NCBI GenBank assembly: GCA_020746835.1
Contig: JAGPNK010000001.1
Coordinates: 5,332,001 to 5,396,000 of the forward strand
Length of the DNA stretch: 64,000 nucleotides
Direction: 5' to 3'
Origin: Stachybotrys elegans
Taxonomy: Eukaryota > Ascomycota > Sordariomycetes > Hypocreales > Stachybotryaceae
Positions 32,674-44,195 of the stretch are shown here, piece by piece. Each line of letters begins with the position of its first letter. Positions within the stretch are counted from its first letter, which is position 1. The translations under genes were made by a program, and so were the position numbers. The notes beneath the pieces are model-generated. The model was not told where the DNA came from and did no database searches. It worked only from the letters and a program-made list of their open reading frames with translations.

Positions 32674-33531
32674 TTAGAACTGCTGTGCTATAAACTTCCA
32701 CCACTTGTCCGCACCGGGGGTATCGCTCGTGACGCTCCCGGGGACGACGTCGATGTCAACGTCATACTCCTGCATCTGCTTAAAGGAGAACTTTTCGGAG
32801 CCGTACTCGCCCAGCCAGGAATCCTGCTCCTCGGAACCAACGTCATCCATGCCCACGCCCGAGTCCAGCAGGCCCTTGCTTCTCGAGGATCGGATGCGCG
32901 TCAGTTCAGCCTCCAGGTGGGACTTGACCATGGTCGAGGGCAGCGCGGTGAATAGATCCATCTTGTTGGCGGCAATGAGGACGGGCACGGGGGCCTTCTT
33001 CTTGCTCTGGTCGCTGGCACGCTTCTGCAGGAATAGCAGGACGTCGTAGAGGTACGAGGCGGTGGGGGCCAGGGTCTCGTGCTCGCTCAGGGCGGCGGCG
33101 TCGACGACAAACACAATGGCCTTGAGCTTCTCGATGCGGGCAAGCTTGCCCATGGCAATGTTGCGCAGCTTGCCGTGGCCGGGCGTGTCGACGAGCAGGA
33201 ACTTGGTGTGGGTGCCGGTGGTGTCGTCGTGGTTGCGGAAGGAATCCTTGGAGTCGGCGTCGGTCGAGGCGTTGAGCTCGACGTCGTGGGTGACCTGCGA
33301 GGTGTGCGTCTGGGCCGGGGCCGCGCCGCGCTCGAAGAGCGTGAGCAGAGCTGTCTTGCCGGCGTTGTCGGGCCCGAGGAGGAGCACCGAGGGCGCCGTC
33401 GTATAGGTGTTGGACGTGGAGAGTGCGAGGTGCAGCAGGACGGGCGCGCCGATGATTATGAGAAGTCCGATGATGACGACGGGCAGTGAGGGCGTCAGCA
33501 GCAGCTCGACGATTTCGATGAAGGCCGGCAT
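32674..33531 (-). CDS. SRP102: signal recognition particle receptor beta subunit
   Basis: ER-membrane GTPase that anchors the SRP receptor alpha subunit during co-translational targeting. It is one exon of 285 aa. An N-terminal transmembrane helix (LPVVIIGLLIIIGAPVLLHL, about residues 16-35) precedes an Arf-like GTPase: G1 GPDNAGKT at 53-60, G3 DTPGHGK, G4 NKMD, and a C-terminal WWKFIAQQF helix typical of SRPRB. Compared with animal SRPRB there is an acidic insert (LDSGVGMDDVGSEEQDSW). It is divergent from AKR1 across 785 bp. Confidence 0.93.
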   Translation of the reverse strand: MPAFIEIVELLLTPSLPVVIIGLLIIIGAPVLLHLALSTSNTYTTAPSVLLLGPDNAGKTALLTLFERGAAPAQTHTSQVTHDVELNASTDADSKDSFRNHDDTTGTHTKFLLVDTPGHGKLRNIAMGKLARIEKLKAIVFVVDAAALSEHETLAPTASYLYDVLLFLQKRASDQSKKKAPVPVLIAANKMDLFTALPSTMVKSHLEAELTRIRSSRSKGLLDSGVGMDDVGSEEQDSWLGEYGSEKFSFKQMQEYDVDIDVVPGSVTSDTPGADKWWKFIAQQF

Positions 33532-34316
33532 GGTGGCGGTTGGGACAGATTGGACTGTCTTTCGCCCCTCAAAGCCAAGAACGGCGCGCGCGGCCTTGTT
33601 GAAGGGTTTATTTCAAGCTGGCGCACAAGCTGGCGCCGAGAATGCCGTCCTTTTTCCTGTGCGCGGTCCGTTGGGTGTCGAGGCGACTGTCGGATGGAGC
33701 CACGATGGGATCAAAGCAGTGGCTAATATCGTACGGCCAAGTTGCATGATGCAAAATGAGTGCCGTGCCGAGAGCTTGGTGGGGCAGGGGCTCAGCATGT
33801 TACGTCAGCTAGCCTAAAGCCCCCAAGGAGCGAATGGATGGAGCTCGTGCTCCCCACAGTTTCTGGCTGGGTAGGGGCCGACAGCCACTGACAGGTGCTG
33901 GTCTCGCCTAGAGATTGGGGATCCCTTGTCTAGGTCATCTCCTGCCGGTGCCGTTTTCCGCTTGCGAATGGACGAGAGAGTCTGGGCGTTGGCATTTTCC
34001 CATCTTCTCCCATCCATCTCACTTGTCATTTTCTTTTCTTCCCGCGCGCCGCTGCATTTGGCTCTCTTCTTTGCGCTGTTCCCGTCGTGCGGCATTCTGC
34101 TGCCTGTCTTGTCTTGTCCTGTCTCTATTTAATCCTCTCCGCAGCGAGCGTCGAGGTCCTTCGTCCGGTCAATTCGGCTTCTGATCGTGCCCCTGTTCGC
34201 AATCTCAACCTTGTCATAACCGAGATCATTCCCAACTTTTAGACTTTCCAGCAGAGCAGCAGCCACGAGACCCGACCCTTCGCTTCTCCCCGACTTCCCC
34301 AACTTTAGAGTTTCTC
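33532..34316. promoter_or_regulatory. divergent promoter region of SRP102 and AKR1
   Basis: This 785-bp gap separates head-to-head genes. Pyrimidine-rich tracts at 34010-34090 and 34150-34230 probably mark the AKR1 leader. No gene is seen. Confidence 0.5.
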
Positions 34317-36666
34317 ATGAGCGGCCCTACCAGTCCCTCGGCCGCCTCGGCCCCCATCATCCAACCAGCCTCCAAGTCCTCCGTCGCAGCACCGAAGCTC
34401 AACAACGAGATGGAGATGGGAAGCTTGCCTGGCGATGCCCAGGAGGCGTCGGACGACATCATGCAGATGGCCCGTCTCGGCGACATTGCCGCCATGGAGA
34501 AGCTCTTCGAGACGGGCAACGTGGACGCCACCTATACCGATGATGAAGGAATCACGCCTTTACATGCAAGTTCTCCGAGCAACATATTCCTTGCTTCCCT
34601 TGCAGCTGCTAATCCTCTCCTTAGTGGGCTGCCATTAACAACCAGCATGCCATGTGCAAGTTTCTCCTCGAGAATGGAGCCGAAGTCAACAAGAAAGGCG
34701 GCGAGTCGGTTGCCACTGCAATCCAGTGGGCTGCCCAGCGATGCCATTACTACACCGTCGACCTCCTATTACAGCACGGCGCCGATCCTCTCATCACCGA
34801 CGCCCAGGGCTACAACACTCTTCACATCTCCACCTTCAACGGCAACGTTCTTCTCCTCGTCCTGCTCCTCCATCAGGGCATTCCCGTCGATGTGCTCGAT
34901 AGCTACGGCCACACAGCCCTCATGTGGGCTGCCTACAAGGGCTTCCCCCAGTGTGTCGACCTCTTCCTGCGCTGGGGCGCCAGTGTCCACGAGACGGATG
35001 AGCAGGGTTTCACCGCCCTGCATTGGGCTCTGGTAAAAGGCAACCCGGCCTGCATTCTCAAGCTCATCGAGTACGGAGCCGACCGCTTCGCCAAGACGCA
35101 CACTGGCAAGACGCCCGCCACTACCGCTGCCGAGCTGACCACGGAGAACGCATGGCACCGCGCCCTCAAGGAGTGTGGGTTTAATGAAGACGGGCATCCA
35201 GCCACGCCGCCGTGGCCCGGCGCAAGTTACTTCCTGAAGGACAGGAGGCAGTTTGTTACAAGGTTCCTCTTCTTCTGGCCCTTCCTCCTCATTGCCTTGG
35301 CAATTGGCGCCATCGCCTATTTTCCCATTTACTTTGGCGCGCCTCTGGCTTTTGGCGTGGGTTGTGGAATCCACTGGTGTGCTCAGCAGGTCCTAGAGTA
35401 CGCACCATCCAACATGCGCGAGTACCACAAGACGGTAAGCTCCCCGCGCCCTTTGCTGCCCTTCCAAAACTAACAGTTGCAGCCCTGGCTTGCGGGTATC
35501 TTTGCAGGCACCCTTTTCATGGTCATTGCCAACTGGTTGATGACAGTCATGCCCAACACCATCTATGCATCAACGGGCACGTTCCTCCTCAACATGGCGT
35601 TTGCCGCGTTTGCCGGCCTCACGGCCTACTTCTATGCTGCTTGCATGCGCTTCGACCCTGGCTTTGTGCCCAAGATGAATGGCATTGCCGAGCAGAAGGC
35701 AGTCATTGATGAGCTGCTCAAGGCGTGGAAGTACGATGAATCCAATTTCTGCGTGACATGTATGATCAGGACGCCACTGCGGAGCAAACACTGTAGGAGG
35801 TGTCAGCGCTGTGTAGCCCGGCATGACCAGTAAGTAACCCTTGGTTTTCTCGGAGATCTAGCTGACCAGTCAGCCACTGCCCGTGGGTGTACAACTGCAT
35901 TGGCGTCAACAATCATCGCCACTTCTTCTTTTACCTTGTCTTTCTGACACTGGGCATCGTCTCATACAACTGGCTCTTGTACTACTGTAAGCATCTCCTC
36001 CAGCAGCCCTACTTTTCTTGTCTGACACGGACAGTTTTCCAAATGGCTTCGGAAGACGCGTCGGATGATTGCAATGTACTGAGCGACAATCTGTGCACCG
36101 TGGTCAATGGCGCCCCCTACACCGTGGTTCTCTCCATATGGATCACACTGCAGCTCACTTGGGTGACGATGCTCATCTTCACTCAGCTGGTGCAGGTTTC
36201 TCGGGCCATGACGACATACGAGAACATGTTCGGCATCCGCGATACCGCTCTCACGACGGCATTCACTTCGACAGGAACGCCGCTAGACCCCAACCACCCG
36301 ACTCTGTCTGCCTCGGCCCCCGGCGGCCATGGCCATGCTCACAAGCACAAGGGCGGCATGCTCAACCAATGGGCGCGTCTGCTGGGTGTCGATCCCTTCA
36401 TCGAGACCATCCGAGGGCGGGGAGCTGCCACCGGTAAGAACAAGCGCAGAAAGAAGAACCCTTACAGCCGGGGCTGTGTTACCAACTGCAAGGACTTCTG
36501 GTGCGACCCGGCGCCTGTTTTTGGTGAGCGCGACAATGGCGCGGCGATGCTGGGCGGCGAGAAGGTCGACTACACGGCCATGTATGAGAGCCCTGCGCTG
36601 ATGCGCATCACGGGCATGAGGACGTCGCGGGGTGGCTATGAGGCGGTCGAGACCAACGAGGTGTAA
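34317..36666 (+). CDS. AKR1: Akr1-type ankyrin-repeat DHHC palmitoyltransferase
   Basis: Golgi/endosomal membrane S-acyltransferase. Exons 34317-34565, 34625-35434, 35483-35829, 35874-35986 and 36035-36666 give 716 aa. Intron 1 (34566-34624) begins GCAAGT, a GC-AG intron; it is required because splicing rebuilds the ankyrin signature [20 protein letters not shown]. About six ankyrin repeats fill residues 40-270. Membrane helices follow. The catalytic Cys-rich domain has CVTCMIRTPLRSKHCRRCQRCVARH, and intron 3 splits the DHHC codons, giving RHDHHCPWVYNCIGVNNHRH near 466-485. Intron 4 is 48 nt and free of in-frame stops, so retention would add 16 residues. The C-terminal SRGCVTNCKDFWCDPAP motif is typical of Akr1. 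Confidence 0.95.
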
Positions 36667-37231
36667 GATATGGGCCGCAAGGCGTACGGATCGCTGACTT
36701 TGGGGGATTTACGGATGGCATATTTCTTGTTACAACTGGGAGACACTGGGCCATGGGACGTAGAGGGTTCACACGCGCGCGGCGTCATTCTTGGTCAACT
36801 GGACGAGTCATGATTGACGAGCTTCAAGTACAGAAAGCGATGAGCTATAATATATCTAATTTGAACGTACACAGCGATTGACAAATCCAGTTTTGCAGTT
36901 GGTGCTTCAGGGTCTGTTGTGTATGAACCATCCATGAAACGCATGTTAAGGAATCCCCGTGCCACCGTCGGCAGTTCAGATATTCCCCTATCCAGGATGT
37001 AGTAGGGATACGCCAGGGAGCCCCGTCATTGCCACAGGTATTGCATCGCGTGGTACCCAATAGCATCGCCTTACCAAGACTCAATTTATCGCACAGGCTG
37101 GCAATCGTTGCCTCATAGGGCCAATCTCGGCTCAGATTATTCACTCCACTGCGTTCAACATCATGCCCCCAAGCCATTTGTTGCGCCATGGCTTTCCGGC
37201 GCTAGATTCTCTTTGGCGACATAAATGCGTC
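36667..37231. other. intergenic, no intact gene
   Basis: 3' flank of AKR1 and DNA leading into the kinase pseudogene. A 114-codon minus-strand frame (36845-37189) has no recognisable domain. Confidence 0.5.
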
Positions 37232-38347
37232 GGGGCAGGCTTTCAAGTATGGGCCTTGGGAGTATCAGCCTGCCAAGCTGGGCGATGATGCGCGAGAGGT
37301 ATCGGTTCGTGGATAAGATGGGCCACGACGGCCGCTCGACTGTGTGACTTGCTCGCAATATGCAGCTGGGGCGGTTGGCTGCGCTCAAGATTACTGGCAG
37401 ATGCCGTCATAAAGGCGCCGGAGGCTACAAGACGCCTGGTGTTTTCTCGTCGCCTGCGATTGGGCGAGCCAAGTCTTCGATATCTCCTTCATTTCATGAG
37501 TTTGCTGTTGATGGTCCCAATAGGAGACACGCCTACTACTTCGCGTCACCATCACAGTGTAATCTTGAAGAGCTGTAACCATTACCATGCTGCTTCGGTA
37601 GTGGTGGCTCTTTTTCTTGGCTAAGTGAAGGAGAATATGCTCACGGAGATAGGTATTTCATAAAAGATGTTGGAAGCTTGAGGCGCCAACTCATCGCTTC
37701 AGATCTTCATCTGCGGAACATACTGGTCGTGCTCCTCAGGAGCTGTGATGATGTGTCATTGGAACAACTTTGCGAAGAGAATAAATGGCCTTAAGAAGAA
37801 CCAGTCGTTCGTTCAGCTGGAAGACCACTGCCTCTAAATATGCAAGTCAAGTTAGTCATGACTATGTTTCTGGAGGAAGTATGCAGACTCAAGCTATTCT
37901 CAGTGACCTGAGGAAACCGCTGCAACGGACCCTTAGCCTCGGCTTGGTAAAGATCGAACCACCCAGGGGCCATGTTTGAGCCCGAGGCGGCGCTGCAGCA
38001 GTCCTGGAGTGCGATCATGATAATTTGGGAGAGGCATGGCAGGAAGGTCATTTTCCGCAACGAGTTCGCTACCGAAAGATAAGGTTGCATTGGAGCAGAT
38101 TGGCGTGCTTGGACCCCTTCCTCTGAACTGGTGGGAGCGCTGAGAAGAACACCTTGAGTTCTTCGAGGAGGGTGACTTGCCTAGACAGGGGCGTTCAGGT
38201 TGATCATAGATGGAAGAGGAGTTCGAAGAGGGTGTTCAGCATTTTCGCCACATTTTTAAGCAGGAGGAGTTGATAGAGAAGAATGATGCGATGGGTCTTA
38301 TGAGGGATATGTTGATGCTAGAGCCAGAGCAGAATCCGGGTATGTAG
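37232..38347 (+). pseudogene. decayed SRPK-like serine/threonine protein kinase
   Basis: Reading across frames gives the ordered landmarks of a fungal SRPK-type kinase, but with stops and frame changes. These are the glycine-loop region VDKMGHDGRSTV then TGA where the family has Trp, then LARNMQLGRLAALKI with the ATP-site Lys (about 37311-37400); FHEFAVDGPNRRHAYYFASP (about 37490); SDLHLRNILV (catalytic loop, about 37700); EEPVVRSAGRPLPLN (about 37795); FEPEAALQQSWSA (about 37975); IGVLGPLPLNWWER then TGA then EEHLEFFEEGD (about 38097); and MEEEFEEGVQHFRHIFKQEE to a TAG at 38345. At least four stops sit where Trp is expected. The catalytic-loop His/Gly before the Asp is also changed (IASD). 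The gene cannot make an active kinase. Confidence 0.8.
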
Positions 38348-40602
38348 AGGATGAGACTTGTGTCGAAGTAAATGGTGGGCTGTGCGATGCCGGCGCTTGA
38401 GGACTGCAAGAGAGCCACGGGTACAATCCTTGGACAGGGCTCTGAAAAGATGCACTGCAATTTGGTGTAGGGATTGGAAAGTCTGGAACTGGTTTAACTA
38501 TTCCACCTTTCTTCTCCAACAGTCTTGCCAATTCGTCGAAAGCACGATCAACCTAGCCAAGCCCAACACCAGGGGCAGATTTAGTTGTAAACAGCAAAAG
38601 CTTCCGCAAGTGGGGAGTGGCAAGTGGAATAGATTTTCGGTAGAGCTTCACTGCCGAAGATGTCGAGGAACATATGATAAGGTCAGGCAAGAGTATCCGA
38701 AAGCACGCATGAGTTCCACAGGACTCCCCGGAACCGAAGGTGCAGTATGCCAGGGGGAAGCCTATTAACAGGTCAGGATGTCGTGCTGATCTCTGGGATG
38801 ATGGGGTCCCGAGCTGCAGGGGAACTTCCCAACGTATGGAGTTCTACTCCGCATGATTTGGCCCGCGAACTGGCATGGGAATGTAAATGATGCGTCTTTG
38901 AAGGGGACGGGAGAGGGAAGAGAGAGTGTCGTTTCCGTCAAGACGTGCTATACAGACAACCGTGACGCTGATATGTGGGCATGAAAATCAAACAAAACTT
39001 ACACTTGGCCTTGTCAAAAGGTTGCCTATGCTCTGTGGCGATAAGAAGAAAACAAAAGTCTATGACGAGCAGCGGTGGAAGCTGGTTTACATGGGCAAGA
39101 CATTCTACAGCCTCGGCTCTTGGCCTTTATCCCCATGCTACAGAAGCACCCCCCTAGGCAAGGGTTATCGTACGCTTTTCGAACCACGGCTATGGTATTT
39201 TTGTTTTCTGTTTTATTTTGAAAGACGGACGTGCCGACGGGAAGCCAGACTCTCCGCTCCCCATCCCAGGAAGCCAGACACGCCCCCCTGCTGTTACTCT
39301 GGGGAGTTTTTGCGGGAACGGGGAGAGCCAAGATTCTCCTCCCCTTCTGTCTTGGTTTCTCTTCTTTCCTTCTTTTATTTCCTTCTCATGCAGCTCGGGA
39401 AATAAGATGATAGGTGGGAGGTTTTGGCTGGGCCTTCACTCCGTCGGGGTTTTAGAATCTCCTATTCTTTCTCTCATTCCCCCCCTTCTTTCATGTCCCA
39501 TCCAATCATATAAACTTCATTCGTCTCATCTGACTGAAGAGTCGGTATCAGAAAAAAGGAAGACTACAGAGAGCGGGCAGAGTTTTGCGTCTTGCAACCA
39601 TGATTATTTGCCTCGGTTGATATGGGATACAGACCAGCGACTTCGATTGCCTCAGTTGATGACAGCACCCTTTGCCACAAGCCCCCCGCGTCACGTTGGA
39701 GTGAAGTATCAGCCGCGGGTGCTATGGCAAGGTGAATGGGTGCCGAGCCTCTCGTTTACACCGTATCAGCTAGCGGTTTGATGATCATACAGCAAGTCTT
39801 GGCCGCGCTGGTTATGCCAACGGTTGGCACTGCATTCGAGATTATTATGCTGATCCCTGCCGTTCTGTTATGCATCAAGGGTAGGGATATCCTCGTCTTG
39901 TGGGAACAAGAATGTCCTGCTGTCTCCTCTGAGTATGAGAATGAATCGTTGCTGGTTGATGCACAGTTGGTAAATGCAAAGACTTGACCTGCCTGTTCCA
40001 GGGCTTTTGATGGGATGTTTGTTCCGGCATCCAATATATAGCTGATTTTGCACACCTCCTACCTCCTGTCAAGTATTTGACTGTCTCCCCCACTGCATCC
40101 CGAGGCGAGAGACGGCATGCAGGGCGGCGTACCGAAAGCTTCCCACCATTGACGATCCTCCGCGGAAGACGGGAAGAGGGCATTGCCCGCTCGCTGCGGC
40201 GATCATAGCCCCCTCTGTTAACAACTTGGGCCGATCCCTCCCAGGTTTCATCCTTCTATCACATGTACATACAACGGTTATGCGCTAGGCCGCGCTTTGT
40301 TTTCTCAATTCAAGTCCTCGCTCCCCTTGCTTCAACCACTCCAGAGCAAGTGCCGGCTGGGGTTGTTAATGCCTGGGTAGCTGGTTATCAACGGCGAGTC
40401 CAAGCCCTTGATGGTTGTTGCGTGCTGCTCTTCCTGGCGTGATCAGCGCGGACCCCCTTTGCTGGGGGAGGGTCAGGAAAATGTATAGATATGCACACGT
40501 CTCCCGCAGTCCGTTTTTGACGGTTGGGTTTATGCTGCCACTGTACGCTTTCACATCATAGACTGTGCCTCTCTCTCTCTCTCTGTTGTTGTTTTCTCTG
40601 TC
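38348..40602. other. 2.2-kb region without an intact gene
   Basis: Both strands between 38400 and 38760 read as partly protein-like with one to three stops, so another remnant is possible but I cannot name it. From 38900 to 40550 I see only short frames and the pyrimidine-rich leader of the next gene (CT repeats near 40568-40582). Confidence 0.5.
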
Positions 40603-42054
40603 ATGTCTCTCGACAACGGCGTCTTGTTCGTTGTCGACGTGCCGGAGGGCGAGGTGCGATCTTTCGACAATCCGCCGTCCAGTGCGGCGGCGGTTGGACC
40701 GACGGGCATAGTGACAACCGCGATTGCCTTTATATGTGTTGCCCTTCGTCTATTTACGAGAACCTATGTCGTGCAGGGTGTTATGGGGGCTGATGACTGT
40801 AGGTCTACGTTCATGTTGAGTACTTCACCGGCTGACACTGTCAAGATCTTGTCATGATAGCGATGATCTTGTCGATTGCCTTTTTGTGTGTCGGCAGTCA
40901 CTGTAAGTTCTCACAGCAGCTTATTGCCAAACCAAGGCACTGACGGTTGGAGTGTATACCATCGGGGCTGGAAGGCATATGTGGGATGTCCGGTGAGTGC
41001 CTCATGGCTATGTCTTCATCCTATCAAAGCTGACCCTTCTCTCCAGCCTTGACGAATACAACCCTGGATTCCTACAGACGACTCTTGGAGCCACCTTGAC
41101 ATACGCCTGCTCCATCTCCTTCACCAAGCTGTCGATCCTCGCCTTTTACCTCCGCATCTCGCCCAACGTCATGTTCCGACGCGCTGTCTACAGTCTGATC
41201 GGACTCATTGTCGCCTACACAATCACCTACATCTTCCTAATGATTTTTCGCTGTCAACCAGTTGCCTATGGCTGGGACATTACCATCCCTGGAGGCACTT
41301 GCATTGGCAACTTGATCCCGATGATGACACTGAGTGTCGCCAACATCATGCTCGACACGGCTGTTTTGCTCCTTCCCGTCGGCGTGGTTCTGCCGCTGCA
41401 GATCCCAAGACGCCAAAAGATTTCGCTCTTGTTCCTGTTTGCCACCGGAGGCTTGTAAGTCGCCCTCCTCCCCTCACCACATCTGTTCTAACACGCGTCA
41501 GCGTCATTGCCGCGGCCATCCAACGAACCGTCATCATGCCGCCTCTGCTCGCCGCCTATGACTACACATGGCTCCTCTCGGAGCAATTCATCTGGAGCTA
41601 CGTCGAGGTCAACGCCGGCATCCTCTGCGCCTCGGTACCCGCCATGAAGCCCCTGTTCATGCGCTACCTCCCCTGGCTTGTCATGTCGCGCCTCCGCTCC
41701 TCCCAGGAGAACTCGGCGCGGTACGCCACCGGTAGCGGCATGGATAAGCAGTCCAAGAACCGCAAGCCTTATGGTCAGGCATTTGAGCTGCACAGCCGGC
41801 CCGAGGATGAGGCACGCAGCAGCAAGGAGGATGACGAGGCCATGCTCTGGGAGACGAAGCGCAGCAGCAATAAGACGGAGGCCAAGGATATGGGGGACCG
41901 CAAGGATTCGGATAGCTTGGACAGCGTGAGTGAGCGGTATCTTGGACGCAGTGGTGGTGCCACCGTGACCGCGGGCGGGTATTTGGGGAACTCAAAGAAG
42001 AACTCGACGGGTATCCAGATTACCCGTGAGACCACTGTGTCGTATCAAGGGTGA
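40603..42054 (+). CDS. SAT4/rhodopsin-domain fungal integral membrane protein
   Basis: Five exons, 40603-40798, 40846-40902, 40953-40992, 41047-41454 and 41502-42054, with 47-54 nt GT-AG introns, give 417 aa. Splicing assembles the family start: GVMGADDYLVMIAMILS, then YTIGAGRHMWDVRLDEYNPG, YACSISFTKLSILAFYLRI, the RCQPVAYGWDI stretch, and IQRTVIMPPLLAAYDYTWLL. Seven membrane segments are expected, followed by a hydrophilic Ser/Lys/Glu-rich tail of about 120 residues. This is the large fungal rhodopsin-domain (SAT4/PTH11-related) family, with receptor-like topology but mostly unknown ligands. It lies next to, and convergent with, the FAD monooxygenase gene. Confidence 0.92.
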
Positions 42055-42202
42055 GTTGGACGGGTGCCAGCATCACGGCGTTTTCATGGATCTCATGTCT
42101 TGAATAAACCAGGCCTTCCGGTATGTAGTCAATATGGTATGTAGCAAACGATAAAAGCGCATCTACAGACAGTCCGCCCTTTTTGTACAAAATATATCAC
42201 TC

Positions 42203-43858
42203 TTACAGGCTCATGCCCTCGTCTCGATGATGATAGCCATTCCCATCGGTCAAGACCCTCTCCTCGTGTTTCACAATCGTCTTGGGCAGCGCTGCACCAA
42301 CGCCAAGGAAGACAAACAGAGCCCACTTCCATCGGAAAGGGTTGATGGTGACACAGAAGACGAACCACCACACAAGCTCGAGGTACGTGAAGAAGTCAAA
42401 GGCGCCCGTAGGCGACGTCATCTTGAGCGTCTTGGTTAGCTCGATCCACTTGGTCATCCAGAACTCGGAGGGGCGCGTGAGGGGGTCGACGAGGAACATG
42501 AGCAGGATGCGTGTGTAGATGCCAATGTGCCAGTTGCCGACGGTGCCAATGGCCGAGACGTAGGTGCAGTTGATGGCCGAGATGGAAGGGTGAGGCGGCG
42601 GGAAAGTCTGGAGGTACCAGTTCGGGGGTATGTATGGCTCGTCGAAGCAGTCGTTTGGCAAAAAGGCAAGCGAGGGACGTTTGTAACCAGTGGCCATGAT
42701 GACCATGTCGGCGTCAATCAGCTCCTCGTGTCCGGGCCCTCCCTGTGGGACGCCCTGTGCACGGCGGTTGACGCGGACACCGTCCTCGGTCAATTCATCA
42801 ATATCGCACCGAACCCAGTCGGCCTTGCCCTCCCTCAGCTTCTCCATGACATCCGAGTTGACCATGGGGGTGTCCATGAAGATGCCCTTGTCCGAGGGAG
42901 AGAGGTGCTCCAGGTCACGGTAGAAGAGCTTGCGGAGGAGAAACTCGGGGATGAAGGAGAACATGGTCTCCTGGCCGAAGATGTTGAAGCTGAGGAGCGT
43001 ATCGACAAAGATGTTGCGCGGGATGATCCATTTGTCGGAGCGGGAGAGGATGGACGTCTTGCTGGCGCCGGCGGCGAAGGCAAACTCGAGGGCTTCGACG
43101 GCAGAGGCACCACCGCCAATGATGACGATCTTTTTGCCCTTGGCATTTTTTCTGCGACGGTTAATATCTCTCTCCCCTAATACAGTAGTCAATTGCAGTA
43201 GACATACCCAGTGAGTTCACTCGAGTGGTAGATGGAGCCCTTGAACTTGTCCATGCCGGGCAGCGTGGGCATCTTGGGCGCGCCGCACGTTCCCACGGCG
43301 GCAATGACGCCATCGAAGCGGCCTTGGGCCGTGTTATTGACGATCCAGCGGCCCTGGTGGTCCTTGTAGATCCTGTCGACCTTGAAGCCAAACTTGGTCT
43401 TCTTGTCGAGGCCGTAGAGCTTCCAGACCTTGCGGACCTGCTCCAGGATCTGCTTGCGGTCGGGATACCCGCGCTCCCACTGGACGACGGGGTGGAAGCG
43501 GTACATGAGCGAGTGGATTTGCAGACTTGAAGAATCATTTACTCTCTGGAGAGGAAAAAGCGTCAGTTGAGATGGCCTTGCTTGTGAGAAGGGGGATACT
43601 TGCACTCCATATGCCGCCGACTTGCTCCTCCGACTCGCCCTCAAAGATTTCCACGTCGAAGCCATGGCCAACACAGTGCGCCGCGGCAGTGACTCCCGTG
43701 ATTCCCGCGCCAATGATGGCAATCTTGGGGCGTGACAGCTCCGTGTCAGACTTGGGGGGCTTGGGCGCGAGGGCTTTGGCGATGATCCATTGCAGGATCT
43801 GGTAGAGGAAGACGATGGGGCTGAAGAGGGGGTTTGCGATGCCTTTCCGCGAGCCCAT
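42203..43858 (-). CDS. FAD-dependent monooxygenase (FMO/Baeyer-Villiger-like)
   Basis: Three exons, 43604-43858, 43208-43545 and 42203-43151, give 513 aa. An N-terminal hydrophobic helix (LFSPIVFLYQILQWIIAKAL) may anchor it to the ER. The FAD site IAIIGAGITGVTAAAHCVG (about 47-65) and the NAD(P)H site IVIIGGGASAVEALEFA are both intact, and DMVIMATGYKRPS is the FMO-type ATG motif. Intron 1 (43546-43603) starts GCAAGT: the alternative GT donor one codon earlier leads to a stop, while the GC donor joins GGIWS to RVNDSSSLQIHS as in homologues. The substrate is unknown. It is divergent from the SigF-like gene across 337 bp. Confidence 0.9.
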
Positions 43859-43957
43859 GGTGAATTGAATTGGCGTATTGACTGTACGAGGTTTATGATG
43901 GGCAACAATTAAGTTTCGCGAGTAGCAGCCGTTTTAAGAGTGAGGAGTCTAGTGTCG

Positions 43958-43965
43958 TGACGTCA
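43958..43965. promoter_or_regulatory. TGACGTCA CRE-type bZIP site in bidirectional promoter
   Basis: A perfect 8-bp TGACGTCA palindrome, the consensus for CREB/ATF-type bZIP factors, lies 100 bp upstream of the monooxygenase ATG and 231 bp upstream of the SigF-like ATG. It is the only perfect copy I noticed in the window. Whether it is used is unknown. Confidence 0.45.
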
Positions 43966-44195
43966 TCTTCACATGCGACGATGGAAGCTTCACGCCGCGA
44001 GCTCCTCTCACCTTACCTTACCCATAATAAAAGCCTTGGTCTGGCGCGGAAGCTTGCATCATTACCAGGTCATTGTCGTTTCATGCTCCCCATTTCTTGG
44101 TGTGGATTCCCTCCCGTACTAGCCAATGAAGCAATATCGTCCTCCAAGAGCAGCAACAACAACATTATCGCCCTCATCATCATCGATTGAGCATC

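Noticed and set aside
38400..38760. protein-like remnant on either strand next to the kinase pseudogene
   Set aside because: Both strands read partly open with one to three stops, and I could not assign a family, so it is not listed as a gene.
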